Positions 1 through 8,623 are shown, counted from the first letter of the stretch. The stretch: DNA of 64,000 bases from Streptomyces sp. NBC_01788 (GCF_035917575.1 NZ_CP109090.1:6138001-6202000); one strand, 5' to 3'. Notes: generated by a model from the letters alone, not told the origin. Numbers and translations are program-made.

Positions 1-659
1 GCGTCGCCCTGGACCTGGAAGTCCTTGAGCGCGATGGTGTGCTCGGTGATGTTCCGCAACGACGGAGGCAGGTGCCGCTGCAGGCCCTCGACGACGAGGA
101 TGCCCGACTCACCACTCGCGACCTGCGGGGCGGACAGCATGTCCGCGTGTGAGTGGTACCAGAAGGTGCCGGTGGGGTGACTGAGCGGCAGTTGATAGGT
201 GTAGTGGTACGACTGCCCGTACTTGATGGAGACGAAGATGTCGTCGGAGGGAGCACGCGGCGACACGAAGAGTCCGTGCGTGTGCAGATTGGTGTACTTG
301 TCGGTTTTGTTGATCATGGTCAGGTCGATACGGTCGCCGGGCCGCACGCGCAACGTGGGCGGCATGTAGGCCCCGTTGTAGGTCGTCGCGTACAACTGGC
401 GGTTGCCGACGCGGACCTTTCGCCGTTCCACCACGATCGTGGTCCTGAGGAAGCCGTCGCGGCTCACCACCTCCGGGGGATCCTGGAGTCATGGCCCCGC
501 GCCCGGCGGTGTGGGCCCGCCCTCGACCACGGACCCCTGCGTGTCGCTGGAGCGCTCGCTCGGTGCACTCCCCGCGCAGCCGACGAGCCAGAGCGCGGCG
601 AGGAGCAGACCGGCGACGATGCGGGACGGCGAGGAACAACGCGTACTGGGCAGGGTCAC
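1..659 (-). pseudogene. Multicopper oxidase, 5' part, interrupted by an in-frame TGA
   Basis: Only the N-terminal part lies in the window; the gene runs off the left edge. A GTG start at 659 opens a lipoprotein-like leader (hydrophobic stretch followed by WLVGC) and a Ser/Pro/Gly linker. Codon 57 (489-491) is TGA. Without any frame change the same frame then encodes a typical cupredoxin domain with the two copper-binding motifs NLHTHG and WYHSH, which in laccase and bilirubin-oxidase-like enzymes feed the type 2/3 copper cluster. No good internal start with a ribosome binding site follows the stop; the two GTG codons at 465-470 would give a leaderless cytoplasmic product. The likely state is a nonsense mutation in the linker or a sequencing error. 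The enzyme class is secure and the functional status is not. Confidence 0.75.
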
Positions 660-1501
660 TTGTCTCCCCAGGGGAGCGGGCGGGCCCCGACCGGAAATGT
701 CCGGCAGGCGAACCGTATGCTGATGGTCAATCAGCCGGAGAGTAAGCGTGCAAAGATCTCGTGCCGCACGGCCACGCCCGGCCTACGGTGCCGATTCGCC
801 CGAATGAGTCCCCTACGATCGCCCATGCTGGACTTCGAGAGCTCCGCAGTGCTGCGAGCTGCGCTACAGCGCCGTTGAGGAACCGTGAGCGAGGATATTT
901 CGAGCACCACAGGTCAGGACGCATCCAGGCCCTGGCCCGTGGCTCGCTCAGCGCAGTCGCAGAAGCGGTCCCGCTGCGTCCCGGAGCCTGCTCGCCAGAT
1001 CGGCGCCTCTCGGGCGATCCTCGGCAATTGCTCGGTACTGTCGGGCTCCAGCTCTTGCAGCGCCCGCGCGATCACTGCGCTGCCCCCGACGCTGGGCAGC
1101 CGGTTGTGCTTGGTGCCGGGCAGGGGTCGGTCGCCGTGGGATCAGCCTGGCCAACGATGACATGGGGCATCCAGTCCGGTGGCAGCGGATGTTTTCCGGG
1201 CCACTGCCCGCGGTGCGCGGAAGGCGTGGCCCCCAGAAGGAACTGCGGCCGCTCGTTGCGGCAAGACTCAGCATCGCCCCGGATGACTACGACACCCACC
1301 TCGACGTCGACCTCAGGGTCCTGGAAGACGATCGGGCGCCCGCAGCATGACCCGCATGGCCGGCATCCGACCTTCCCGGCTGAAGGCAAGGCCGGTGGGG
1401 GCCGTCATGGGCGTCTTCGTTACGGGCAGAGACCATTCACTGTGCGCCTGCGTGAGTGCGCAGATCGGTAGGGCGGTTGGCGCTACACATTAGTTGTTGG
1501 C
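660..1501. other. Stretch without a convincing gene
   Basis: This 840-base stretch separates the multicopper oxidase start from the GH15 stop. Open frames on both strands lack the third-position GC pattern and recognisable motifs. A minus-strand frame across about 1080-1390 has a protein-like segment (PPDWMPHVIVGQADPTA) vaguely reminiscent of 2'-5' RNA ligase-like proteins, but no complete domain. It may be decayed coding DNA. No tRNA or clear terminator was seen. Confidence 0.4.
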
Positions 1502-3325
1502 CTACTGGGCGGGCGTTGTTTGTCGCTCGGCATCGCGGATGGCGCGAGCGGCGTTGATGAGCCCGATGTGGCTGAAGGCTTGGGGGAAGTTACCGAGGGC
1601 CTCTGCTGTGGTGGCGTCGGTCTCCTCGGCCATCAGGCCGAGGTCGTTGGCGTGTGCGAGGGCGGCTTGGAAGGCGTGTCGTGCACGGGTGGTGTGGCCG
1701 GTGAGGGCGAGGGCTTGGGCAAGCCAGAAGGTGCACAGCAAGAAGGCGCCTTCTTCTCCCTGCAACTCGTCGGTGAGGTAGCGGCGGACCAGGCCGTTGC
1801 GGTCGGTCAGTTGGGTGGCGATGGCCAGCACGGTGGACTGGATCCGGGGGTCGTGCGGCGGCAGGAAGCCGACGATGGGCAGCATCAGGGCGGAGGCGTC
1901 GAGGTCGTCACTGTCGAATGCCTGGGTGAAGGCGCCAAGGCTGGGGTTCCAGCCGCGTTGTTCGATGGCTTGGCGGATCTGGTCGCGCTCGTGCTGCCAG
2001 TGGGGCAGGCGTTCGCCGGCCTGGAGGGCGGGGGCCATGGCGATGGCGCGGTCCAGGGCGACCCAGCACATCAGCTTCGAGTGGAGGAGGTGTCTGCTGG
2101 GTCCGCGTCTTTCCCAGATGCCCTGATCCCGGTGGGGCCAGCGCTGGGCGGCTGTCTCGGCTGCCTGAAGCAGGAAGGTGCGGGTGGCCGGGGCGAGAGG
2201 CTCACCGGGCGGAAGGGTCTGGTGAGCGGCATCGAGGAGTTCGCCGTAGACGTCGAGTTGGCGTTGACGCCATGCGTCGTTGCCGATCCGTACGGGGCTG
2301 CTGTCGCGCCAGCCGGTCAGGTGCGGCAGGAGCCGCTCGCTCAGGTCGTGTTCGCCCCCGATGCCGTACATGATCTGCAGGTCGACGCCGCGGTCGAGTT
2401 GGGTTGCCGCAGCCCGGGCGAGGAAGTCGAAGAACCGGTTCTTCTCCTTCTCGCAGGCGGCCGTGGCGAGCGCCTGAATGGTGAAGCTCGCGTCGCGGAC
2501 CCAGGTGTAGCGGTAGTCCCAGTTGCGCATCCCGCCCTTTTTCTCGGGCAGAGAGGTGGTGGCTGCGGCGACGATTGCCCCGGTGGGAGCGAAGGTCAGG
2601 GCTCTCAGCACGCGTCCGCTGTGGCTCACCTCGTCCTGCCAGGGGCCGACGTAGCCGCGGTGGAGCTTCGACCAGGAGCGCCAGCCTTCGATGGTGTCGG
2701 ACATACGGCGCCGGATCCGCCCCGCTCGCCAGCCCACCGACTCCCTTTCCCAGGCCGACCCGACGTGCAGGGCGAATCCGAGGCGGTGCCCCGCCGCGAG
2801 CGGGATTCGGCCGTGCGCTGTGGAGCCGCTCACCCGCAGGTCGACGGGGCTCGACAGCAGCAGAACGTGGGCACCCCCGTACGCCGCGAGCCCGCCTCGC
2901 ACGGCTGAGAGCAGGGGGTGGACGAGTCCGAACTCCGGGCGCGGCGCGTAGTCGATGTCGATGTTCACCCGCCCTTCGGTGCAGGTGATCCGCCGCAGGA
3001 GCGTTCCGGGAGAAGCGGCACCGAGCGCGTGCCCGCGTTCACGCCGCCCCAGGGCAAGGGCATCGTGCAGGACCGCCGTACCCGCGGCTGTGCGGAAGGT
3101 CGTCTCCAGAACAAGGGTGTCTTTGACGTAGCGGCGGCTGATGTCGACCGGGCCGGTAGGGCGGATGGACCAGTGGCCGGCGTCCTCGTCGAGGAGTCGA
3201 GCGAAGATCGCCGGGCTGTCGAACCGGGGCAGACACAGCCAGTCCACCGAGCCGTCGGAGGTCACCAACGCGGCCGAGCGGCAGTCGGACAGCAGAGCGT
3301 GGTCACCGATCGGTCGCGCACTCAT
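1502..3325 (-). CDS. Glycoside hydrolase family 15 protein (glucoamylase/trehalase type)
   Basis: A 607-residue cytoplasmic enzyme without a signal peptide. The N-terminal beta-domain begins with the family signature SDCRSAALVTSDGSVDWLC and FDSPAIFARLL. The (alpha/alpha)6 catalytic domain starts near residue 265 with GGMRNWDYRYTWVRDAS. Candidate catalytic acids are the Glu of GIWERRG (near 409) and the Glu of EEGAFLLCTFW (near 535). Related actinobacterial proteins include glucoamylases and the mycobacterial GH15 trehalase, so the substrate (maltodextrin or trehalose) cannot be fixed from sequence. It uses an ATG start and is followed, after about 280 bases, by the methyltransferase operon on the same strand. 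Its cellular role may link to the trehalose enzymes at 51-61 kb, but that is inference. Confidence 0.9.
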   Translation of the reverse strand: MSARPIGDHALLSDCRSAALVTSDGSVDWLCLPRFDSPAIFARLLDEDAGHWSIRPTGPVDISRRYVKDTLVLETTFRTAAGTAVLHDALALGRRERGHALGAASPGTLLRRITCTEGRVNIDIDYAPRPEFGLVHPLLSAVRGGLAAYGGAHVLLLSSPVDLRVSGSTAHGRIPLAAGHRLGFALHVGSAWERESVGWRAGRIRRRMSDTIEGWRSWSKLHRGYVGPWQDEVSHSGRVLRALTFAPTGAIVAAATTSLPEKKGGMRNWDYRYTWVRDASFTIQALATAACEKEKNRFFDFLARAAATQLDRGVDLQIMYGIGGEHDLSERLLPHLTGWRDSSPVRIGNDAWRQRQLDVYGELLDAAHQTLPPGEPLAPATRTFLLQAAETAAQRWPHRDQGIWERRGPSRHLLHSKLMCWVALDRAIAMAPALQAGERLPHWQHERDQIRQAIEQRGWNPSLGAFTQAFDSDDLDASALMLPIVGFLPPHDPRIQSTVLAIATQLTDRNGLVRRYLTDELQGEEGAFLLCTFWLAQALALTGHTTRARHAFQAALAHANDLGLMAEETDATTAEALGNFPQAFSHIGLINAARAIRDAERQTTPAQ

Positions 3326-3607
3326 GTGTCGCAGCCCGTCTACCGTGGGCCGGACGTGGCCCGGCTTGGACGACGTGAGCAGCCGCCTGCGCCGCAGGTC
3401 TCTTCAGGTGTCTGACGAGTGTCATTGATCCCAGCCTCCTTGCACAGCAGAATCACCCCCACCCAATCAGCACGATCGGTTGATCGCACGTGCCGGCCGC
3501 CGGCGGTTGCCCCGACCGGGTGGCGCGACGACCTGGTGTCGCACCCCGCGCTCGGCGTCTGGGCGGCGTACGTCGTGTCTCCTTGCCAGCGCGTCGTCAA
3601 CCCCGCC

Positions 3608-4288
3608 TCAGCAACGACGTCCCGGGGATGAGTCCTGGCGGCCGAGGGCGAGGAAGCATCGGTGGCCGCATCTCCACTGGCCGGTGACGCTGAGGGCAAG
3701 GTCCTCGGCGATCCTGTGGAGCGCTGGTGCTCCCAGACACGCCCAGGGAAACGGCGGCCCCCTGCGGCCGTGGATGTCTTCGAACCAGGCGGTGCACAGC
3801 TCCTCGACGTCGTGAGGATCGACCTCGACGAGGAGAACACCCGTCGGCGCGGTGAGCCGGATGGAGCGGCACAGCAGGGCGCGCGGGTCACCGCCGATAC
3901 CGATGTTGCCGTCGATGAGCAGGACGGTCTGCCAGCTTCCCTCGGCCGGTAGCCGGTTGAACACCGATCGGCACAGTGCGATTCCGCCGCAAGCGATGGT
4001 GTGAGCCACGGCGCGGGGAGCCACGTCGACACCGAGCGCGAAGATTCCGCGGCTCAGGAGTGCCCTGCACAGCCGGCCCGGGCCGCAGCCGACGTCGAGA
4101 ACCGGGCCGACGCAGCGATTGAGCACGGAGTCGTCGGCCACGGTGGGCTGCGCGTACCAGCGATCCACAGGCATCCGGATCCGACGTCCGTCCCCCGAGC
4201 GTAGGTATACCTGGTCGCGGCCGCTGCGCAGGGCGAGCGCGTAGGGGTCCGTGCCGGCGCCCGACGCCCGGTCCTCGCTGGACGTCAT
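3608..4288 (-). CDS. Class I SAM-dependent methyltransferase
   Basis: A 226-residue soluble protein. The SAM-binding motif I is VLDVGCGPGRLCRALLSRG (about residues 55-75), followed by an acidic residue at the end of strand 2 (LGVDVAP) and a motif IV-like VLLIDGNIGIGGD. The ATG start at 4288 was chosen because it overlaps the stop of the preceding membrane-protein gene by 4 nt (ATGA), indicating translational coupling; an upstream in-frame start at 4546 would run through that gene and has a shadow-like Arg/Pro-rich sequence. It is last in a three-gene operon after a molybdopterin oxidoreductase and a membrane protein. The methyl acceptor is unknown. Such methyltransferases are often found near TIGR04282 and family-2 glycosyltransferases in Streptomyces, which here lie 4-5 kb away. 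Confidence 0.85.
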   Translation of the reverse strand: MTSSEDRASGAGTDPYALALRSGRDQVYLRSGDGRRIRMPVDRWYAQPTVADDSVLNRCVGPVLDVGCGPGRLCRALLSRGIFALGVDVAPRAVAHTIACGGIALCRSVFNRLPAEGSWQTVLLIDGNIGIGGDPRALLCRSIRLTAPTGVLLVEVDPHDVEELCTAWFEDIHGRRGPPFPWACLGAPALHRIAEDLALSVTGQWRCGHRCFLALGRQDSSPGRRC

Positions 4289-4788
4289 GGTGCGGCGTCG
4301 TGACCTGGTGCGGGTCGTTCCTCGGCGGCAGGGGCGGCTCGACGGACGCGGCGCAGTTTGAGGGCGAAGGCTACTGCCGAGGCGGCGAAGAGCACGGCGG
4401 TGATGGCCAGCCACCGGCCGAGGTAGACGTCCATGGACAAACCGGTGGCACCCGGGTAGGGGGTCGAGAGGGCGAAGATGAGGGGGAACCAGACGAGCAG
4501 GAGCACACCGGAGAGAAAGGTGGGCACGCGCAGGTAGTTGATCCACGGTGGTTGTGGCATGCGGGTGGCGCGATGCCGCAGGACAGCCTGTGCCGACAGG
4601 TCGGCGAGCGAGTACAGGGGCAGCAGGATCAGGTCGTGGAGGACCGCCGCGCCGACGAACCAGATCGCAACCTCGAGCGGGCGGACAGCGAACAGGCGCA
4701 CCAGGGCGTAGCCGGTGATGGCGAACGAGGCGATCAGGACGAGAAGGTGGAGGGGGCCGGAGCCGTACCAGCGGACGAAGCGCGCCAT
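4285..4788 (-). CDS. Four-helix integral membrane protein of the oxidoreductase operon
   Basis: A 167-residue protein beginning MARFVRWYGSGPLHLL. Four hydrophobic segments are visible at roughly 12-32, 40-62, 88-108 and 126-146, followed by an Arg/Ala/Pro-rich cytoplasmic tail. A conserved-looking HDLILLPLY in the second helix contains the only obvious buried His. The gene starts 2 nt after the stop of the molybdopterin oxidoreductase and its stop overlaps the methyltransferase start, so the three are almost certainly co-translated. No enzyme motif is present. It may be a membrane partner of the oxidoreductase, which is inference from position only. Confidence 0.8.
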   Translation of the reverse strand: MARFVRWYGSGPLHLLVLIASFAITGYALVRLFAVRPLEVAIWFVGAAVLHDLILLPLYSLADLSAQAVLRHRATRMPQPPWINYLRVPTFLSGVLLLVWFPLIFALSTPYPGATGLSMDVYLGRWLAITAVLFAASAVAFALKLRRVRRAAPAAEERPAPGHDAAP

Positions 4789-4790
4789 GG

Positions 4791-6224
4791 TCAGGTCCTG
4801 AAGGTGAGCCGGTGTACCCACTTGGTGTTGTTCACGCCGGGGTTGGCCGGGACGATGACGCGGGCCGGGTAGCCGTGGTCGAGTGAGAGGTCCGCGCCGT
4901 TGACGCGCAGGGCGAGCAGCGATCGAGGGTCGTGGATCTGGTTGTCCCGCAGTACCACCGAGCTGTAGGGGCCGGGTGGTTGGACGGATTGCACGAGGAC
5001 GCTTCGGGCGTCGGGGAGGCCCGCCAGGGCGGCGAGGTCGGCCAGTCGGAGGCCGCTCCACTGCTGGTTGGGGGTGGACCACCCTTCCACGCAGGCGATC
5101 GGCAGTGCGGCGGCATGCTGGGGCATCGCGAGGAGTTGTGCGCGGGTGAGGACGAGTGTCGGACCGGGGCCGTGGATCTCCAGGCGCCAGGCGGGGCCGA
5201 CGTGCGCGGGGGTGACGCCGACGGAGGCTGCGGTCTTGTTGATCTGGAAGGCGTTCGGGCCGCTGCCCGGAGTACGGTTGTGCGGCGCGAGGAGGGCGGT
5301 GCCGCGCAGCCAGCCGCCGATGCTCTGTCCTGCGGTGACCACGAGGAGGAGGAGCGATCCGCCCCCCACCATGGCGAGCGCGCCGCGCCGGGTCATCGTC
5401 GGCGGTGCGGGAGCGGTTGGGACCAGGCCGTCGGGGTCGGGGGGTTCTGGCCGTGTGTGGGCGAGGTCGGTGCGCAGTTCGGCTGCCAGGCTGCGGGAGC
5501 GCAGGGCGCGGGTCATCCGTCCGAGTCTGAGGCTCACATGGACGACGAAGGCGGCGATGAAGACCCAGGCGCCGTAGAAGTGCAGGGTGTAGAAGGAGCC
5601 GGGGAAGACGTAGAAGAGCTGGATGTTGATGATGCCGGTGACGAATTCGAAGATCACCCCGCCGACCAGCATGAGCAGGGACAACCGCTCCAGTGCATGG
5701 GCGAAGGAGCGGACCGGCAGCCATTCGAACAGCTTCGGGATCACTGACCACAACTTGGCCAGCAGCACGGGCACGAGGACCACGCCGAGGGTCACGTGCA
5801 CGCCCTGGGTCAGCCGGTACAGCCAGTACGGATGTGTGGGCCAGTCGAAGAGGTAGAAGCCCAGCAGGTCTTTGTCCGGGGTCTGGTCGTTGATGCGGCC
5901 GAGTCCCGGGTTGTAGGAGGCGTAGGAGAGCATCCCGGTGACGAAGATCAGCGGGATGCCGATCAGCAGCACCAGGCCGAACACGGACGTCAGCCAGGGC
6001 CCGCGGAGGGGACTGCGCCAGAAGCCGGGACGGAACGGCCCCGGAGGCGGAGGAGTCCGCTCGACCCGCCGCACGAGGGCCCGGGTACGAGCGGCCCCCT
6101 TGGCGGCCCGCGCCGCCACGGCAGCGCGCACGCGCTCGAGGCGCCCCTGTACGTGCCCCTCGTCCGATCCCGGCCGCTGCGGCCCGCCGGAGCCCGGGGC
6201 CGGCGGCCGTCCGCCACTGCCCAT
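4791..6224 (-). CDS. Molybdopterin-dependent oxidoreductase with N-terminal cytochrome b-like membrane domain
   Basis: A 477-residue fusion. Residues about 1-75 are a basic Pro/Arg-rich cytoplasmic segment. Four transmembrane helices (about 80-240) carry histidines typical of b-type haem ligation (QGVHVTLGVV and FVVHVSLRL). Near 280 a twin-Arg-like MTRRGALAMVGGG precedes another hydrophobic segment. Residues about 310-477 form a sulfite-oxidase/YedY-type Mo-cofactor domain with the conserved PIACVEGWS, whose Cys is the expected Mo ligand. The likely role is membrane-bound electron transfer between the quinone or haem pool and an extracytoplasmic Mo site; the substrate is unknown. It is first in an operon with the membrane protein and the methyltransferase. 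The start is the ATG at 6224; 210 bases separate it from the divergent GtrA gene. Confidence 0.88.
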   Translation of the reverse strand: MGSGGRPPAPGSGGPQRPGSDEGHVQGRLERVRAAVAARAAKGAARTRALVRRVERTPPPPGPFRPGFWRSPLRGPWLTSVFGLVLLIGIPLIFVTGMLSYASYNPGLGRINDQTPDKDLLGFYLFDWPTHPYWLYRLTQGVHVTLGVVLVPVLLAKLWSVIPKLFEWLPVRSFAHALERLSLLMLVGGVIFEFVTGIINIQLFYVFPGSFYTLHFYGAWVFIAAFVVHVSLRLGRMTRALRSRSLAAELRTDLAHTRPEPPDPDGLVPTAPAPPTMTRRGALAMVGGGSLLLLVVTAGQSIGGWLRGTALLAPHNRTPGSGPNAFQINKTAASVGVTPAHVGPAWRLEIHGPGPTLVLTRAQLLAMPQHAAALPIACVEGWSTPNQQWSGLRLADLAALAGLPDARSVLVQSVQPPGPYSSVVLRDNQIHDPRSLLALRVNGADLSLDHGYPARVIVPANPGVNNTKWVHRLTFRT

Positions 6225-6436
6225 CGGCCGCCTCCTCTGTCCCGGCCAACCCTCGAAGGGGTGCCATCGAACCCCAGCGCGCCGTTGGTGCTTGTCAAGC
6301 CGTCAGCTACAAACTGGCACAGATCGGATCGGCTTTCCGTGCCTGGCGTGCATACGGGTGTCCGTCGCCCGCCGAACGGTCGAAACCGGCGCTCCGCACG
6401 GCTCGACGGGGCGCACGGTGACCTCATGATGGTGAG

Positions 6437-6880
6437 GTGCGACGCCTCAGCGCACGGCACAGCACCTCCGCCCGGCCCGGCCGCACCGCGCTGACCAGGG
6501 AAGTCTTCTGGTTCGTCGTGATCGGCGTCGCCTCCACCGTGGCCCAGGCCTTGCTGTACTGGGTTCTGCGCCACTGGTCGCCGCCCATCCTGGCCAACTT
6601 CGCCTCCCTGCTTGTCGTCACCGTCCTCAACACGGAGGCCAACCGCCGACTGACCTTTCGCGGGTCCACGGTCCGGGTCCATCAGGCGCATCTGGCCGCG
6701 GGTGGCCTGTTCGTCCTGGCGTACCTGGTCACCTCGGGCGCCCTCCTGCTCTTCCGCCACTACCAGCCCACCGCCTCACCAGCAGCGGAGACCCTGGTGC
6801 TCGCACCGAGCTTCGCCCTGGCGACCGTGGTGCGCTTCACCGTCCTGCGGATGGTGGTCTTCAGACGCCGCCACCGATGA
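6437..6880 (+). CDS. GtrA family membrane protein
   Basis: A 147-residue protein with the four transmembrane helices of the GtrA/DPMS family: about 25-45 (FWFVVIGVASTVAQALLYWV), 52-72 (with FASLLVVTVLNTEANRRLTF, the family signature), 85-107 and 118-140. GtrA proteins are thought to flip undecaprenyl- or polyprenyl-linked sugars across the membrane together with family-2 glycosyltransferases, and such a transferase lies 2 kb downstream. The start is GTG at 6437 with GGTGAG immediately upstream. It is divergent from the molybdopterin oxidoreductase. Confidence 0.88.
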   Translation: MRRLSARHSTSARPGRTALTREVFWFVVIGVASTVAQALLYWVLRHWSPPILANFASLLVVTVLNTEANRRLTFRGSTVRVHQAHLAAGGLFVLAYLVTSGALLLFRHYQPTASPAAETLVLAPSFALATVVRFTVLRMVVFRRRHR

Positions 6881-6915
6881 CTCCCCCGCGCCCCGTGTGG
6901 CCGACACGCCTGCCC

Positions 6916-7125
6916 TCACGCACCGTCCAGCCCCCTGTCTCCGCCGCCACGCGCCCGCGCCCGGACGAGTGCACCAGCGAGCACCGTCACGGCGGCCAGC
7001 CCGTACGCAGAGGCCTGAACAGCCTGCTGCTGCAGTGCGTCCGCGACATACAGCACGGTGCCCGCGGCGGCGACGGCGAGCCACTCCCATCGGCCACCCA
7101 TGGCCACGAGGGCCAGGCCGGACAT
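6916..7125 (-). CDS. Small hydrophobic protein or C-terminal remnant of a membrane protein
   Basis: The minus-strand frame encodes about 69 residues from an ATG at 7125, with two hydrophobic segments (EWLAVAAAGTVLYVADALQ and AYGLAAVTVLAGALV) and an Arg/Gly tail. The frame stays open upstream of the ATG (TCLTEAP), so it may be the 3' end of a longer gene whose front is lost in the debris to the right. No family was recognised. It is convergent with the GtrA gene. Confidence 0.35.
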   Translation of the reverse strand: MSGLALVAMGGRWEWLAVAAAGTVLYVADALQQQAVQASAYGLAAVTVLAGALVRARARGGGDRGLDGA

Positions 7126-7140
7126 CGGCGCCTCGGTGAG

Positions 7141-7229
7141 ACACGTTCAGCCGGCTGCCCAGCGACGCAGAGGCGGTCCGCCTGTGGGATCACGGCTGGC
7201 GCGGCGGAAACCGGCGCCTCAAGAAATAG
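7141..7229 (+). pseudogene. Possible C-terminal gene fragment
   Basis: The plus frame ending at TAG 7227-7229 reads TFSRLPSDAEAVRLWDHGW followed by RGGNRRLKK. It is charged, plausible as a protein C-terminus and has streptomycete codon use, but no start or complete domain is present. It is probably one of several truncated genes in this stretch. The family was not identified. Confidence 0.25.
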
Positions 7230-7310
7230 CCCGCCGTCCGCCGGGCCAAGAGCAGATGGGTAAAATTCCGGTCATGGTGTCATCGGACTGAAGAGTTGGA
7301 CGAGGTTCCC

Positions 7311-7430
7311 GTGACTCCTCAGCTTGATCCTGACTCGGCCACATGGCTGCAGGTGCTTGCCGACACCGGCCCGCGCCGCGATCCCACCCGGCACGGCGAG
7401 CACGCCCTACAGCTCTCCGCCACAGCGAAC
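7311..7430 (+). pseudogene. N-terminal fragment resembling an ECF sigma factor
   Basis: From GTG 7311 (preceded by GACGAGG) the frame encodes VTPQLDPDSATWLQVLADTG then PRRDPTRHGEHALQL. This matches the typical opening of a class of streptomycete ECF sigma factors (TWL..L...GPRRDE...LH.LLL) before the sigma region 2 helices. After about 35 residues the similarity ends and the frame becomes low-quality; a neighbouring frame continues with ALRHSERPDMPQQLVQLDAA, suggesting a frameshift plus truncation. No sigma region 2 or 4 helix-turn-helix follows. It is a remnant. Confidence 0.35.
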
Positions 7431-7550
7431 GCCCAGACATGCCGCAACAACTCGTGCAGCTCGACGCAGCCCGGGTCAGGTCGCCATCGTCTGGGATCGC
7501 GACGCCCGTTGCGCCCTGGAACTTCCCTCCCAGCCGAGTGCCGAACTGCG

Positions 7551-7737
7551 CTAATTGCTGACGCCATGTGATGGCCAAGGGGCTGTGCGCCCGGCAGGTA
7601 TGACGACTCGGGAGGCGAGCATGGTGAAGTAGCCGATGTTCGCGCCGACGTCGACGAAGATAACCCCGCGCGCGAGCCGGGCGGTCAGGAGCGCGGTCAG
7701 GTTCGGCTCCCAGAAACCGAACAGATACAAGCACCGC
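7551..7737 (-). pseudogene. FkbM-type methyltransferase fragment
   Basis: The minus frame reads LYLFGFWEPNLTALLTARLA, then RGVIFVDVGANIGYFTMLAS, then RVVIPAGR and stops at TAG 7551-7553. The FVDVGANIGYFTMLAS segment is the SAM-binding motif I of the FkbM family, and W-E-P upstream of it is also typical. Only about 60 residues survive of a domain that normally needs about 200; there is no start and no downstream half. It is a truncated gene copy. Confidence 0.55.
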
Positions 7738-7750
7738 TGGCTGACGTGGG

Positions 7751-7819
7751 TGCTACGTCAGCCACATCGAGTCCGGCCGGCACGAGCCGACCGCGGAGCG
7801 CCGCCAGATCGCCTTCCCG
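7751..7819 (+). pseudogene. XRE-type helix-turn-helix fragment
   Basis: The plus frame encodes YVSHIESGRHEPTAERRQIAF. The Y-V-S-x-I-E-S-G-R-x-x-P-T pattern is the recognition helix and turn of XRE/Cro-type regulators (usually S.YVS.IE.GRREPT). The first helix of the motif and the rest of the protein are missing, and a stop-rich or shifted sequence follows. It is interpreted as the surviving core of a regulator gene. Confidence 0.4.
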
Positions 7820-8029
7820 GCGAGTAACTGGCGCTCCTCGGCACTTGCCGCGGGGAGGGGATGTGCTGGAAGTCCGAGCACGACAGGGGCGCCTTCAAGG
7901 GGGTCTGGCCGCTGTTCGACAGGGTCGGGCCCTTCCGATGCCTGCGGCCCATCCGGGGCCGGGGACCGAGGGTCAGGAAGCCGTGAGCCGGTTCGGGCTG
8001 CCGGCGTCCGCCTGGCATACGTTTCCACC

Positions 8030-8623
8030 ATGAAGCGTCGATTCCTTGTCTCAGGCGCCTTTGCCGCAGCCGCACTGCTGACGACCGTCGCGTGCTCGTC
8101 ATCCTCCCGGCACACCCGGGCGACGTCGGCCCCGTCCACTGCGGTCTCCCGGGCGACGGCGGTGCCCACAGGTCCCTTCGCCCTCGGCCGAGGCCAGGGT
8201 TTCGACGCGTCGGGCGCGTTCCTGCCCCTGATGACCTGTGACAGCCCCCACGACTACTCCCCCGGGCTCAGGTTCAAGGACGTCCCCGCCGGGACCGCCG
8301 AACTCGCCCTGTCCATGGTCGACCTGGAGAACCAGAAGATCCACTGGCTCCAGGTCGGCCTTCCCGCAACGGCGGCGGGAACGCAGGCGCACGCCCTGAC
8401 GCACGGTGCCCGGGAACTCCTGAACGACTTCGGCGAGGCGACGTACGACGGCCCCTGCCCGCCCGCCGGTCACACACACGAGTACCAGCTGACGCTGTAC
8501 GCGCTCCGCAACCCTCTGCCGGCGTCCTTCGGCCAGAACACCTCGCCGAGTCAGACCCTCAAAGAACTACGGAGTCAGGCTGGCGCCACCGCGGTTCTGG
8601 TCGCCCCCTACACGCGCCACTGA
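8030..8623 (+). CDS. PEBP-family (YbhB/YbcL-like) lipoprotein
   Basis: A 197-residue secreted lipoprotein. The leader has a KRR n-region, a hydrophobic core and the lipobox LTTVAC, followed by a Ser/Thr/Arg linker. The PEBP fold is recognised from SPHDYSPGLRFKDVPAGTAE, a VDLENQKIHWLQVGLP strand, and the C-terminal YDGPCPPAGHTHEYQLTLYA, which contains the ligand-pocket G-P-P-x-G-x-x-H motif of the family. PEBP proteins bind phospholipids or anionic ligands; a bacterial substrate is unknown. This copy is diverged from the one at 25013-25579: the usual DxDAPxG motif is altered to DLENQ. It sits just right of the debris field and is itself intact. Confidence 0.85.
   Translation: MKRRFLVSGAFAAAALLTTVACSSSSRHTRATSAPSTAVSRATAVPTGPFALGRGQGFDASGAFLPLMTCDSPHDYSPGLRFKDVPAGTAELALSMVDLENQKIHWLQVGLPATAAGTQAHALTHGARELLNDFGEATYDGPCPPAGHTHEYQLTLYALRNPLPASFGQNTSPSQTLKELRSQAGATAVLVAPYTRH

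Noticed and set aside
489..491. TGA as a selenocysteine codon in the multicopper oxidase
   Set aside because: The position is a variable linker with no catalytic role and no SECIS-like hairpin was evident directly downstream.
660..1501. tRNA or small RNA gene in the gap before GH15
   Set aside because: No T-loop GGTTCGAATCC-like sequence or cloverleaf pairing was found by eye; a tRNA scan would settle it.
2918..3415. Plus-strand frame opposite the GH15 N-terminus
   Set aside because: It is antisense to the conserved SDCRSAALVTSDGSVDW region and has no family features.
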